A stretch of DNA of 64,000 nt from Rhodothermales bacterium (GTDB lineage: Bacteria; Bacteroidota; Rhodothermia; Rhodothermales; JANQRZ01): NCBI GenBank assembly GCA_039944855.1, contig JBDUXZ010000029.1, positions 62,001 through 126,000 on the forward strand. The letters run 5' to 3'. The position numbers were made by a program, and so were the translations under genes. The notes under the pieces are model-generated. The model worked only from the letters and a program-made list of their open reading frames with translations, searched no databases and was not told the DNA's origin. Positions 34,682-47,173 of the stretch are shown piece by piece. The stretch's first letter is position 1. The number at the start of each line of letters is the position of its first letter.

Positions 34682-35427
34682 CGACGCCCTCCCCTAGCGC
34701 GGCCGGCGCCGCCCCCGCGAATGCCGAGGCCGTCTTCCGCGTCCGCGACGTGTCGAAGGTCTACCGGATGGGCGAGGTCGAGGTCCACGCCCTCCGCTCG
34801 GTCGATATCGAGCTGCGGGCGGGCGAGTTGCTCGTCCTCCTCGGCGCGTCGGGGAGCGGGAAGAGCACGCTCCTCAACATCCTCGGCGGGCTCGACACGC
34901 CGACGAGCGGCGAGGTCTTCTACCGCGACCAGGAACTCAGCGCGGCCGACGAGCGGGCGCTGACCCGCTACCGCCGCGACCACGTCGGCTTCGTCTTCCA
35001 GTTCTACAACCTCATCCCGAGCCTGACCGCGCGCGAGAACGTCGCGCTCGTCACCGACATCGCCCGCGATCCGATGCCGGCCGACGAAGCCCTCGCCCTC
35101 GTGGACCTCACGGACCGCGCCGACCACTTCCCGGCACAGCTCTCCGGCGGCGAGCAGCAGCGCGTCGCGATCGCCCGCGCCGTGGCGAAGCAGCCCGACG
35201 TGCTCCTCTGCGATGAGCCGACGGGCGCGCTCGACCTCGAAACGGGCAAGCTCGTCCTCGGCGTGATCGAGCGGGTCAACCGCGAAGTCGGCACGACGAC
35301 GGCCATCATCACGCACAACGCCGCGATTGCCGCGCTCGGCGACCGCGTCGTGCAGATGAGCAGCGGCGAGATCGTGGAGCGGACGGAGAACGCCCACCGC
35401 GCCTCGCTCGACGCGATCCACTGGTGA
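34678..35427 (+). CDS. ABC transporter ATPase (LolD/MacB type)
   Basis: 249 residues from the ATG overlapping the preceding stop; the frame is open further upstream but only as an antisense-like Arg-rich stretch inside the flavin gene. Motifs: Walker [10 protein letters not shown] (56-64), Q loop in [10 protein letters not shown], signature [15 protein letters not shown], Walker [13 protein letters not shown], and switch His in IITHNAAIA. It pairs with the double-FtsX permease gene 4 bp downstream and a membrane-fusion protein after that, a third exporter in this window. Confidence 0.94.
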   Translation: MTTPSPSAAGAAPANAEAVFRVRDVSKVYRMGEVEVHALRSVDIELRAGELLVLLGASGSGKSTLLNILGGLDTPTSGEVFYRDQELSAADERALTRYRRDHVGFVFQFYNLIPSLTARENVALVTDIARDPMPADEALALVDLTDRADHFPAQLSGGEQQRVAIARAVAKQPDVLLCDEPTGALDLETGKLVLGVIERVNREVGTTTAIITHNAAIAALGDRVVQMSSGEIVERTENAHRASLDAIHW

Positions 35428-35431
35428 GATC

Positions 35432-37795
35432 ATGACCGCCATCGACCGAAAGCTCCTCCGCGAGGTGTGGAAGCTGCGCGGGCAGCTCCTCTCGATCGGG
35501 GCCGTCGTCGCCGTCGGGATCATGACGGTGCTGACGATGCGCGGCACCTACGAGTCGCTCGTCGTCTCGCAGGAACTCTACTACCGCGACGCCCGCTTCC
35601 CCGACGTGTGGGCAAGCCTCGAGCGCGCGCCGCAGTCGCTCTCGCGGCGGATCGAGGAGATCCCCGGCGTCGCCGCCGTCGATACCCGCGTCACCTTCGC
35701 CGCTACGCTCGACGTGCCAAGCGTCGACTCGCCCGCGCTCGGCCGGTTCGTCTCCGTCCCCGAGGACCGGCGGCCGGAACTCGCCGACCTCCACCTCACG
35801 TCCGGGCGCTACCTCGCGCCGGGCCGCCGCGACGAGGTCGTCGTCAGCGCGAACTTCGCGATTGCCAACGCCTTCGTCCCCGGCGACACGCTCCGCGCCG
35901 TCCTCAACGGGCGCTACCGCGACCTCCAGATCGTCGGCACGGCGATCTCGCCGGAGTACACCTACGCCGTCCCGCCGGGCGCGCTCTACCCCGACGACCA
36001 GCGGTTCGGGATCGTGTGGATGAGCCGCGACGCGCTCGGACCCGCCTACGACCTGGAGGGAGCGTTCAACGAGGTCGTCCTCACGCTCGCCCCCCGCGCG
36101 AACGAGAACCACGTCCTCGCCGACCTCGACCGGCTGCTGGAGCCCTACGGCGGGCTCGGGGCGTACACGCGCGAGGACCAGCCCTCGCACCAGATCCTCG
36201 ACTCGGAGCTCGAACAGAACCGGACGATGGGGACGGCGATCCCGGCCGTCTTCCTCCTCGTCGCGGCGTTCCTGCTCAACATCGTGCTCGGGCGGATGAT
36301 CGCCACGCAGCGGACCGAGATCGCCGTGCTCAAAGCGTTCGGGTACACGAACGCTGAGGTCGGCGGGCACTACCTCCGCTTCGCGCTCGTGGCCGTGCTC
36401 GCGGGCGCGGCCGCCGGCGTCGGGCTCGGGATCTGGGCGGGCGGGGCGATGGTCCGGCTCTACGGCGACTTCTTCGACTTCCCGACGCTCCGCTACGACA
36501 TCCAGTGGGGCCTCGTCGCGGTCGCATTCGGGGTGAGCGCGCTCGCGGCGGCGCTCGGCGCGCTCGGAGCCGTGCGCAAGGCCGTCTCGCTCCCACCCGC
36601 CGAGGCGATGCGGCCGGAGCCGCCGGCGAGCTTCCGGGCGGGCTTCTTCGAGCGGATCGGGCTCGGCCGCGTGCTGCCCGCCGCCGGGCGGATGATCCTC
36701 CGCAACGTCGAGCGGACGCCGGTGCGGAGCCTGATCTCGGCCGTCGGCGTGGCGTTCTCCGTCGCGATCCTCGTCATCGGGCTGTTCATGTTCGACGGCG
36801 TGGATTACATGATGGACCTGCAGTTCCGCGTGGCGCAGCGCGAGGACCTCGCGATCACGTTCAACCGGCCGCGCTCGCAGGCCGTCCGCTACGACCTCGC
36901 CCACCTCGCCGGGGTGACGCGCGTCGAGCCGTTCCGCGCGGTGCCGGTCCGCCTGCGTGCGGGCCACCGCGAGCGCGAAACGGGGATCATCGGAGTCGAA
37001 CAGGGCTCGCGGCTCCGGCGGATCGTGACGGCGGGCGGCGGGACGCAGCCGATCCCGTCGGAGGGCCTCGTCCTCAGCGCGTTCCTCGCCGAGCGGCTCG
37101 GCATCGAGACGGGCGGCGCGGTGACGGTGGAGGTGCTCGAAGGCGAGCGGCGGACGGCGCGCGTGCCCGTCGCCGGCGTCGTCGAGGACTTCCTTGGCGT
37201 ATCGGCGTACATGAGCCTCGACGCGCTGCACCGGCTCGTGCGCGGCGGGCGGGCGATCTCGGGTGCCTATCTCGCCGTCGAGGAGGGCGAGCGGGCGGCG
37301 CTGAACGCCCGGCTCAAAGAGTTGCCCGTCGTGGCGAGCGTGGCCTCGCCCGCGCAACTGCTGGCGTCGTTCGAGGAGCAACTCGCCGAGGGGCTGTTCA
37401 TCGGCGTGTTTTTCATCCTCATGTTCTCCGGGGTGATCTCCGTCGCCGTGATCTACAACGGCGCGCGCGTGGCGCTCTCGGAGCGTGGGCGGGAGCTCGC
37501 GAGCCTCCGCGTGCTCGGCTTCTCGCGGCGCGAGGTGGCGGTCCTCCTCTTCGGCGAGCAGGCGCTGACTACGCTCCTCGGCATCCCGCTCGGCTGGGGG
37601 CTGGGGTACCTCCTCGCCGCCGCCGTCTCGGCCGGGTTGCAGACCGAGAACTACCGCATCCCCCTCATCATCGAGCCGGCCACGTTCGCGTGGGCCGCCG
37701 CCATCACCGTCGCCGCCGCCGTGCTCAGCGGCCTCATCGTCCGGCGCAGGCTCGACCGGATGGACCTGATCGAAGTCCTTAAGACCCGCGAGTAG
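35432..37795 (+). CDS. ABC transporter permease with two FtsX domains
   Basis: 787 residues. The N-terminal helix (SIGAVVAVGIMTVLTM) leads into a large periplasmic MacB-like domain. A three-helix FtsX unit follows (about 265-385, starting AIPAVFLLVAAFLLNIVLG), then a second N-terminal-type helix (VGVAFSVAILVIGLFMF), another periplasmic domain, and a second FtsX unit (about 645-780, IGVFFILMFSGVISVAVIYN to SGLIVRRRLDRMDLIEVLKT). Internally duplicated permeases of this kind function as pseudo-dimers, with two copies of the ATPase encoded upstream. Export of lipophilic molecules or lipoproteins is typical. A membrane-fusion protein gene follows after 68 bp. Confidence 0.92.
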   Translation: MTAIDRKLLREVWKLRGQLLSIGAVVAVGIMTVLTMRGTYESLVVSQELYYRDARFPDVWASLERAPQSLSRRIEEIPGVAAVDTRVTFAATLDVPSVDSPALGRFVSVPEDRRPELADLHLTSGRYLAPGRRDEVVVSANFAIANAFVPGDTLRAVLNGRYRDLQIVGTAISPEYTYAVPPGALYPDDQRFGIVWMSRDALGPAYDLEGAFNEVVLTLAPRANENHVLADLDRLLEPYGGLGAYTREDQPSHQILDSELEQNRTMGTAIPAVFLLVAAFLLNIVLGRMIATQRTEIAVLKAFGYTNAEVGGHYLRFALVAVLAGAAAGVGLGIWAGGAMVRLYGDFFDFPTLRYDIQWGLVAVAFGVSALAAALGALGAVRKAVSLPPAEAMRPEPPASFRAGFFERIGLGRVLPAAGRMILRNVERTPVRSLISAVGVAFSVAILVIGLFMFDGVDYMMDLQFRVAQREDLAITFNRPRSQAVRYDLAHLAGVTRVEPFRAVPVRLRAGHRERETGIIGVEQGSRLRRIVTAGGGTQPIPSEGLVLSAFLAERLGIETGGAVTVEVLEGERRTARVPVAGVVEDFLGVSAYMSLDALHRLVRGGRAISGAYLAVEEGERAALNARLKELPVVASVASPAQLLASFEEQLAEGLFIGVFFILMFSGVISVAVIYNGARVALSERGRELASLRVLGFSRREVAVLLFGEQALTTLLGIPLGWGLGYLLAAAVSAGLQTENYRIPLIIEPATFAWAAAITVAAAVLSGLIVRRRLDRMDLIEVLKTRE

Positions 37796-37863
37796 CTCGT
37801 GGTCACTGATCCGTGGTTTTCGGGTGACGAAGGCCGAGGGAAGCAAGACTAACAACCATCCCT

Positions 37864-39081
37864 ATGAAGAAGCGAACCCGTTGGATTCTGATCGGCGTCG
37901 CCGCCGCAGTGGTGCTCCTCGTCCTCAGCCTCACGGCATCGGACGGCGGCATCGAGGTCGAAGCGGTGCGCGTCGAGCGCGGCCCGCTGAGCGTGGCCGT
38001 CGTCGAGGAGGGGCGAACGCGCGTGCGGGATCGCTATGTCGTCGCGGCCCCGGTCACCGGCCGACTCGCCCGCATCGCCGTGGACGAGGGCGACCCCGTG
38101 GCTGAGGGCGATCTCATCGCCCGGCTCTACCCGACGCCCACCGACTCGCGTACGCTCGGCGTAGCACGGGCGCAGGCCGCGGCGGCCGAGGCCCGGCGCC
38201 GCGAAGCCATCGCCCGATTGGACGAGGCCCAGGCCCGGGCCGAGCAACTCGAACGCGAGGCGGCGCGGACCGCCGCGCTCGTTGCCGACAGCATCCTGAG
38301 CAACCAGGAGGGCGAGCAGGCCGCGCTCGCCGTGGCGACGGCCCGCCAGCAGGTGCGCGCAGCGGAGGCCACGCGGCGTGCCGCCGAGGCCGACCTCGCC
38401 GCCGCCCGCGCCGCCCTCACCGGCGCGAGCCCGCAGGACGAAGGGTTGGCCGTGCCTGTCTACGCCCCGAGCGCCGGGCGCGTGCTCCGCGTGCTCGAAG
38501 AGAACGAGCGCGTCGTGCCCGCCGGCACGCCACTCGTCGAGATCGGCGACGTCGGGGGCGGCTACGTCGAGGAAGGCAGCGGTGGGTCCAGTACAGCGAC
38601 GGGCGGGCTCGAAGTCGTCGTCGACGTGCTCTCGGAGGACGCCGTGCGGATCGCGCCCGGCGCCCCCATCCGCATCGAGGAATGGGGCGGCGACGGCACG
38701 CTCGAAGGCCGCGTCCGCCTCGTCGAGCCCGACGCCTTCACCGAGGTCTCGGCGCTCGGCGTGGAAGAGCAGCGCGTGAACGTCATCGCCGACCTCTTCG
38801 ACCCGCCGCCGTCGCTCGGCGCGGGCTATCGCGTCGAGGCCCACATCGTCACGTGGCAGGGCGAGGGCGTGCTGACGGTCCCGACGAGCGCGCTCTTCCA
38901 GCGCGAGGGCACGTGGGCCGTCTTCGCCGTCGAGGACGGGGAAGCCGCGCTGCGGACGGTCCGCGTCGGCCACCGCTCGGCCGAGGCCGCCGAGATCGTG
39001 GAGGGGCTGGCCGAGGGCGACGCCGTCATCCTCTTCCCTTCCGACCAGATCGAGGACGGCGTCCGCGTCCGCTCGGACTGA
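37864..39081 (+). CDS. HlyD/MacA-family membrane-fusion protein
   Basis: 405 residues. One N-terminal membrane anchor (WILIGVAAAVVLLVLSLT), first lipoyl half (VVAAPVTGRLARIAVDEGD), an Ala/Glu/Arg-rich coiled hairpin of about 90 residues, second lipoyl half (VYAPSAGRVLRVLEENER), then barrel and membrane-proximal domains ending VILFPSDQIEDGVRVR. It belongs with the ATPase and double-FtsX permease upstream. No TolC gene accompanies this exporter, so it must share an outer-membrane channel, perhaps one encoded at 10301 or 23120. Confidence 0.92.
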   Translation: MKKRTRWILIGVAAAVVLLVLSLTASDGGIEVEAVRVERGPLSVAVVEEGRTRVRDRYVVAAPVTGRLARIAVDEGDPVAEGDLIARLYPTPTDSRTLGVARAQAAAAEARRREAIARLDEAQARAEQLEREAARTAALVADSILSNQEGEQAALAVATARQQVRAAEATRRAAEADLAAARAALTGASPQDEGLAVPVYAPSAGRVLRVLEENERVVPAGTPLVEIGDVGGGYVEEGSGGSSTATGGLEVVVDVLSEDAVRIAPGAPIRIEEWGGDGTLEGRVRLVEPDAFTEVSALGVEEQRVNVIADLFDPPPSLGAGYRVEAHIVTWQGEGVLTVPTSALFQREGTWAVFAVEDGEAALRTVRVGHRSAEAAEIVEGLAEGDAVILFPSDQIEDGVRVRSD

Positions 39082-39085
39082 CGCG

Positions 39086-39245
39086 ATGCGTTGGGTGGGC
39101 GGCGTGGATCCCGCCCCCCTCCGCCACGGCGACCGGTTCGAGTACACGCTGCCCCCGCAAAGCCCGTCAGGTTAAGGTGTTCGACGACCTCGGGCAGCGC
39201 GGGTCGCGCTATCGGCTGACCGCACCGGCCGCTCAGGAGAAGTAG
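39086..39245 (+). pseudogene. Frameshifted remnant of a small coding sequence (tentative)
   Basis: ATG at 39086 opens MRWVGGVDPAPLRHGDRFEY and runs 29 codons to TAA at 39173-39175. In the next frame the sequence continues sensibly as RQVKVFDDLGQRGSRYRLTA to a stop at 39245. The joined reading, ending in a KVFDDLGQR strand, looks like the tail of a beta-rich secreted protein, similar in feel to the C-terminal sorting domains of Bacteroidota, broken by a one-base shift around the run of C. It overlaps the stop of the convergent symporter gene. Evidence is weak. Confidence 0.3.
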
Positions 39246-40918
39246 AGCCAGACGGCGAGGACGCAGAGCACGAGCGCGACGGTCAGCCACAGGTCGATCC
39301 GCCGCCACCCCAGATCCGGCGTCGGTTCCTCGATCGCGATACCCGAGGGCAGGTCGGCGCGGGTGACCGGCTCCGTCGCCGTGGCGAACGTGAGCCCGGC
39401 GATCTGCGCGCCCAGCGGCGGCGGCGTCATCAGGCTCACGACGGCGAGCACGACCGAGCACACGGCGAACAGCAGGATCGCGTAGTGGAGGAAGTTCACG
39501 CCGACGATCCACCCCGCCAGCCCGCCGAGTTCGCCGCCCGACCCCGCTACGATCTCTAGCACGAGCCGGAGCATCCCCAGCGCGAGCCCCGTCAGCAGCG
39601 ACGCGAGGGCGCCCGCCGCGTTGAGCCGTCCCCAGAACAGCCCGAGGAGGAAGACGGCCGCGATCGGCGGCGAGATGTACGCCTGGATCGACTGGATGTA
39701 GACGTAGAGCCCACCCTCGGCCGCCTCCACGAACGGGATCCACGCCATCCCAAGGATCACGAGCGCCACCGTCGATAGCCGACCGACCCAGACGAGCCGC
39801 CGCTCCGTCGCTGCCGGGTGGAGCTTCTTGTACACGTCCCACGTGATGAGCGTCGAGCAGCTGTTGAACACCGACGAGAGGCTCGACATCAGCGCCGCGA
39901 GCAGGCCCGCCACGACGAGGCCGCGCAGCCCGATCGGGAGGAGCGTGCCGACGAGCGTCGGGAGCGCCGCGTTGTAGTCGGTCGTGCCGTCGAGCCCGAG
40001 CGGGAGCGCGAGCGCGCCGCGCTCCAGCAGCACGAAGGCGATCATGCCCGGCACGACGAAGATGAAGAGCGGCAGCAGCTTGAGGAAGCCGGCGAGGATC
40101 GTCCCGCGCCGGGCGTCGTCCACGCTCCGGGCCGAGAGCGTCCGCTGCACGATGAACTGGTCCGTGCACCAGTACCACACCCCGAGGATCGGCGCGCCGA
40201 AGAGGATGCCGGTCCACGGGAAGTCCGGGTCCGCCGCCGGCTTCCACATGTCGAGGAACCCCTCCGGCACCGACGCGGTGAGCCCGCTCCACCCGCCGAC
40301 GGCATCGAGCCCGAGGAGCGTGACCGCGAGCGAGCCGCCGATGAGGACGAACGTCTGCAGGAGGTCGGTGTAGAGCACGGCGCGGAGCCCGCCGAAGACG
40401 GTGTACGCCCCCGTGGCGATGACGACGATGAGCGCGCCCGTCCAGAACGGCACACCGACGGCGCGGAAGACGACGGCGCCGGCGAAGATCGTCACGGAGA
40501 TCTTGGTGAGGACGTAGGCGATGATGGAGACGGTCGCGAGATACCACCGGCTCGCCGGGGAGTAGCGGCGCTCGAGGAACTCGGGCATCGTGAACACCCC
40601 GCTCTTGATGTAGAACGGGACGAAGACCCAGCCGAGCACGAGGAGGATGAGCGAGGCCAGGACCTCGAACTGCCCCGGCGCGACGCCCGACGCCGCCCCG
40701 CTCCCGGCGAGCCCGACGAGGTGCTCGCTCCCGATATTGCTCGCGAAGAGCGAGGCGCCGATGACGAACCAGCCGACGTTGCGCCCGGCGAGGAAGTAAT
40801 CGGCGGCGTCTTCGTCGCCGCGGCGGCGCTCGCGGAGGGTGGCGACGATCGCGACGCCGAAGACGATCAGGAAGTAGAGGGCGATGACGGCCCAGTCCAA
40901 CGAGGCGAGAGCAGGCAT
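39233..40918 (-). CDS. Sodium:solute symporter (SSS family, SGLT-like)
   Basis: 561 residues with about 14 membrane helices. Family landmarks: DYFLAGRNVGWFVIGASLFA, SNIGSEHLVGLAG near the sodium site, GGLRAVLYTDLLQTFVLIGG, and the SSS signature helix LRGLVVAGLLAALMSSLSSV followed by FNSCSTLITWDVYKK. It matches the SGLT branch that takes up sugars, inositol or sialic acid with sodium; substrate cannot be fixed from sequence. It is a single-gene unit with ATG 250 bp from the divergent lipoprotein gene at 41169. No catabolic genes sit nearby to hint at the substrate. Confidence 0.93.
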   Translation of the reverse strand: MPALASLDWAVIALYFLIVFGVAIVATLRERRRGDEDAADYFLAGRNVGWFVIGASLFASNIGSEHLVGLAGSGAASGVAPGQFEVLASLILLVLGWVFVPFYIKSGVFTMPEFLERRYSPASRWYLATVSIIAYVLTKISVTIFAGAVVFRAVGVPFWTGALIVVIATGAYTVFGGLRAVLYTDLLQTFVLIGGSLAVTLLGLDAVGGWSGLTASVPEGFLDMWKPAADPDFPWTGILFGAPILGVWYWCTDQFIVQRTLSARSVDDARRGTILAGFLKLLPLFIFVVPGMIAFVLLERGALALPLGLDGTTDYNAALPTLVGTLLPIGLRGLVVAGLLAALMSSLSSVFNSCSTLITWDVYKKLHPAATERRLVWVGRLSTVALVILGMAWIPFVEAAEGGLYVYIQSIQAYISPPIAAVFLLGLFWGRLNAAGALASLLTGLALGMLRLVLEIVAGSGGELGGLAGWIVGVNFLHYAILLFAVCSVVLAVVSLMTPPPLGAQIAGLTFATATEPVTRADLPSGIAIEEPTPDLGWRRIDLWLTVALVLCVLAVWLYFS

Positions 40919-41168
40919 GAGGGAGTGGGTGAGGGACTACGGCGTTGCTGCCGGGCTGAGGAGGAGGTCCATGAGGCCGCTGTCGCGGACCCGCCCGAAG
41001 AGCATACGGTGAGCGGTGTTGGCGTGGGGCTCGCCGTCGCCGGAATCTTAGCGCGGGGCGGAACTCGGCAGGCCGGGCGAGGCCGGCTCAGGCCTGCTCG
41101 GTCGCTTGCACGTTCGCGGGCGGGGCTCGATCTTCTCGGCTCCTCCTCTCGGTTCTGCCGATACGCCC

Positions 41169-41816
41169 ATGCGCCGACTCCTGCCCTGCGTCCTCCTCAT
41201 CGCCCTCTCCGCCTGCGCCTCCCCAGACGACGCGCCCGAGGACGCACCCGAGGACTCCGCACCGCCCTCCGAAGCGTCGGCGCCTTCGCCCGCAGAGCCG
41301 ATGTCCACGACGGACCTGACGGTGGCCGCCTCGGTGGCGGCGCTGCCCGAGGAGTTCCGCGCCTCGGCCTCCGTCCACGAGCGAACGGACGGCGCAGGGC
41401 TCGTCGAGCTCCGCAGCGGCGAGGGGCCCTACATCTGCCTCGCCGACGACCCGGCAGACGACCGTTTCCACGTCGCGTGCTACCACGAGTCGCTGGAGCC
41501 GTTCATGGCGCGGGGCCGCGCGCTCCGGGCCGAGGGGCGGACGTCGGACGTGGACAGCGTCCGGTTCGCCGAGGTCGAGGCGGGGACGCTCCCGATGCCG
41601 TCCCACCCCGCCGCGCTCTACAGCCTCTCCGGCGACTCGGTGAGCGTCGACGAATCGACGGGGGCCGTCACTGGTGCGCGTCCGCTCTACGTCGTCTACA
41701 TCGCGTACGCGACAGCGGAGACCACGGGGCTCCCCACGACGCCGACGGCCGACGGCCCGTGGCTGATGTTCCCCGGCACGCCGAAGGCCCACATCATGTT
41801 CACCTCGCAGATGTAG
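41169..41816 (+). CDS. Predicted lipoprotein of unknown function
   Basis: 215 residues. The chosen ATG gives a textbook lipoprotein signal (MRRLLPCVLLIALSAC, lipobox LSAC); an in-frame start 63 bp upstream would bury it. An acidic Pro/Ala-rich tether of about 45 residues follows. The globular part has two conserved-looking cysteines (YICLADDP and HVACYHESLEPFMARGRALR) and ends with WLMFPGTPKAHIMFTSQM. I do not recognise the family; the cysteine spacing and HIMF end suggest a defined small domain repeated in related genomes. Expected location is the periplasmic face of the outer membrane. Confidence 0.7.
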   Translation: MRRLLPCVLLIALSACASPDDAPEDAPEDSAPPSEASAPSPAEPMSTTDLTVAASVAALPEEFRASASVHERTDGAGLVELRSGEGPYICLADDPADDRFHVACYHESLEPFMARGRALRAEGRTSDVDSVRFAEVEAGTLPMPSHPAALYSLSGDSVSVDESTGAVTGARPLYVVYIAYATAETTGLPTTPTADGPWLMFPGTPKAHIMFTSQM

Positions 41817-41852
41817 GCCTTGCGCTTTAGAGGCCCTACAAAACCTCTTGTC

Positions 41853-41990
41853 GTCATTGCGAGCGACTGAAAGGAGCGCGGCAACGCTGTAAGGCTCGGC
41901 GTAGCCCATCCCCCGATTCCAGCAAACCGAGGGAGATTAGCTCCGCTGAGCCCTTCGGGGTTGCCGCGTCGCTTCGCTCCTCGCAATGAC
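41853..41990. repeat. 138-bp palindromic intergenic repeat (ATTGCGAG family)
   Basis: Begins GTCATTGCGAG (41853-41863) and ends CTCGCAATGAC (41980-41990), perfect 11-bp inverted ends. Inside, GCGGCAAC on the left mirrors GTTGCCGC on the right. Sequences of this type, with GCAATGAC ends and GCGTCGCTTCGCTCC within, are dispersed as non-coding repeats in many unrelated bacterial genomes. It lies between convergent genes. Confidence 0.75.
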
Positions 41991-42017
41991 AGCGTTGTTG
42001 GGTTTTGTTAGCCGTTC

Positions 42018-42542
42018 TTAGAGCCCCACCCTCAGCCCGCCGAAGACCGCGAGCGCGCTCCCGTCCCCGACCGTGAGCCGCCCCTGTGCGAAGGGCTGAA
42101 CCGGGCCGATGCCGCCGAACACGACGCCGCCGAGCAGGTTCGCGCCGACGTTCGTTTCCTCGATGTCCAAGTTTCCCTCCACGTCGTCGTTGTCCGACGT
42201 GTCGAGCTTGATGAAGCGGATCCCCACCCCGATTCCGGCATAGGGCTGGATCCCGGGTGCTCTCAGCCGAGCAATCACATCGACATTGACCTGGGCGATG
42301 TTCTGGCCGAAGGTGCGGCCCCCTATGTCGAGATCTTTGGGTAAGAGGTACTCGCCGGACGGGCGCAGCGAGAGCGCAACCGGAGCCGGAAGGGGCAGGG
42401 CGACCTCAGCCCCGAGCCCGATCAGCACGGCTTCCCCATCGAAGTCGTATCCGGCGTACGGCAGCACGGCGAACTGAGCGTGGGCGGCCGGCGAAGCCAT
42501 GAGGAGAAGGAGGGCGAGGCAACCGAAGAAGCGAACGGGCAT
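42018..42542 (-). CDS. Small outer-membrane beta-barrel protein (porin-family fold)
   Basis: 174 residues with a signal peptide (FFGCLALLLLMASPAAHAQ) from the chosen ATG; the 25 codons upstream are not signal-like. The mature protein alternates strands and short turns: AVLPYAGYDFDGEAVLIGLG, ALSLRPSGEYLLPK, VNVDVIARL, IQPYAGIGVGIRFI, LLGGVVFGGIGPVQPFAQGR, closing with AVFGGLRVGL. It is an OmpA-like eight-stranded barrel without a peptidoglycan-binding domain. Function unknown. It is monocistronic, convergent with the lipoprotein gene across the palindromic repeat. Confidence 0.78.
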   Translation of the reverse strand: MPVRFFGCLALLLLMASPAAHAQFAVLPYAGYDFDGEAVLIGLGAEVALPLPAPVALSLRPSGEYLLPKDLDIGGRTFGQNIAQVNVDVIARLRAPGIQPYAGIGVGIRFIKLDTSDNDDVEGNLDIEETNVGANLLGGVVFGGIGPVQPFAQGRLTVGDGSALAVFGGLRVGL

Positions 42543-43022
42543 GACGAGGCACGGGTTGATGAGTGGAGGACGCTGGATGCGGAACCCGCGCGGGCTTGCG
42601 CCCGGCGGCAAACCCATGAGACGGGCTCACCCCTAGACGCAGGAAACCGACGGCCTTCCGATCACACGGCCGTGAGAAACACCCCGACCGGAGCCTGCTC
42701 GTCCATCGCCGCCACCTCCTCTCCCTGAAACGCCGAGGGCTACCTAACCTCAAGACGCATGGCTGCGCGGCGATGGCCGGCACAGGCGTTTGACCCTTGG
42801 ACACACACAGCGGACATCAGCGCGGCTCCACCTCGCGCTCGTTCCCTGCCTCGGAGAGCCGTCTGCGCAACGGGTGCGTGGCCGCCTTACCGGAGGCACT
42901 TCCCTCTCCGTCTCTTGCCGCGACCGGCGGCGGGGTCTACTTTACCTAACTTGCCACATCCTCCGAGACTGCCTCTGGGCGGAACGGTCGCTACCGTGGG
43001 TCCCGTACCCGACGCTAACCGA
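42543..43022. other. Intergenic region before the CheB/CheR-kinase fusion
   Basis: 480 bases separating divergent genes. Frames here are Arg/Pro-rich and not protein-like. A possible Bacteroidota-type promoter for the kinase gene is TTG near 42917 followed after 20 bases by TACTTTAC near 42940, about 75 bp before the ATG. I see no riboswitch or attenuator I can name. Confidence 0.35.
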
Positions 43023-46752
<3,730 letters not shown>

Positions 46753-46754
<2 letters not shown>

Positions 46755-46782
46755 GGCCGACCCGCGGGGGAGGGTCGGCCTC
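46753..46782 (+). terminator. Hairpin at the end of the CheB/CheR kinase gene
   Basis: GAGGCCGACCC pairs exactly with GGGTCGGCCTC across an 8-base loop. The stem overlaps the stop codon. No T run follows, so it may slow or stop transcription by structure alone. Confidence 0.55.
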
Positions 46783-46978
46783 GAACGCTATCGCTGACAG
46801 GAGAGACGCGTAGAGAGGAAGGGAGAGCGTCGTAGAGGGGAACCGGCGGTGCCGGTCAGACTCCTGCGTTTTGGAAGTGACACCCGTAACGTAGGGCTCC
46901 CGCCCTACTCCCCTCAAGCGGTGATACTACGTGTCACGCCTTCAGGGATTCCCCGATGACGGACCGGGGCGAACCCGA

Positions 46979-47119
46979 GCGGACCCCCCGCCGCACTCGC
47001 GGTCGCTCGCTACGCTCGTTCCCGGCTTCGCGCGGCTGTCCCCCTCGTCGAGGGGGACAGCTTTCGTCGCCTTGAGCCGAGGCGAAGCCGAGCGATGGCG
47101 CCGGAAGCGGGGGGTCCGC
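46979..47119. repeat. 141-bp element with 13-bp terminal inverted repeats and central hairpin
   Basis: GCGGACCCCCCGC (46979-46991) is the exact reverse complement of GCGGGGGGTCCGC (47107-47119). In the exact middle stands a perfect hairpin, CTGTCCCCCTCG and CGAGGGGGACAG around one T (47036-47060). The flanks between are roughly mirror-like. No coding. The design, symmetric about the centre, suggests a mobile miniature or REP-type repeat. It accounts for most of the 420-base gap before 47174; the remainder, 46783-46978, shows nothing recognisable. Confidence 0.65.
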
Positions 47120-47173
47120 GACGGCAAGCGCGGCGGGGGGTCCAACGCCGTCCCGTGGCTACGGCACTCGTGG

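Noticed and set aside
40936-41015. Short minus-strand reading RMLFGRVRDSGLMDLLLSP in the gap upstream of the symporter
   Set aside because: Looks mildly protein-like but is only about 22 codons from an ATG, with no ribosome site or homologue known to me; not enough to call a gene.
39818-41830. A long plus-strand frame across the symporter and lipoprotein genes
   Set aside because: It is antisense to the symporter and out of frame with the lipoprotein; composition is charged low-complexity.
42543-43022. Possible riboswitch before the CheB/CheR kinase
   Set aside because: No recognisable riboswitch core or terminator/antiterminator pair; the downstream gene is not a typical riboswitch target.
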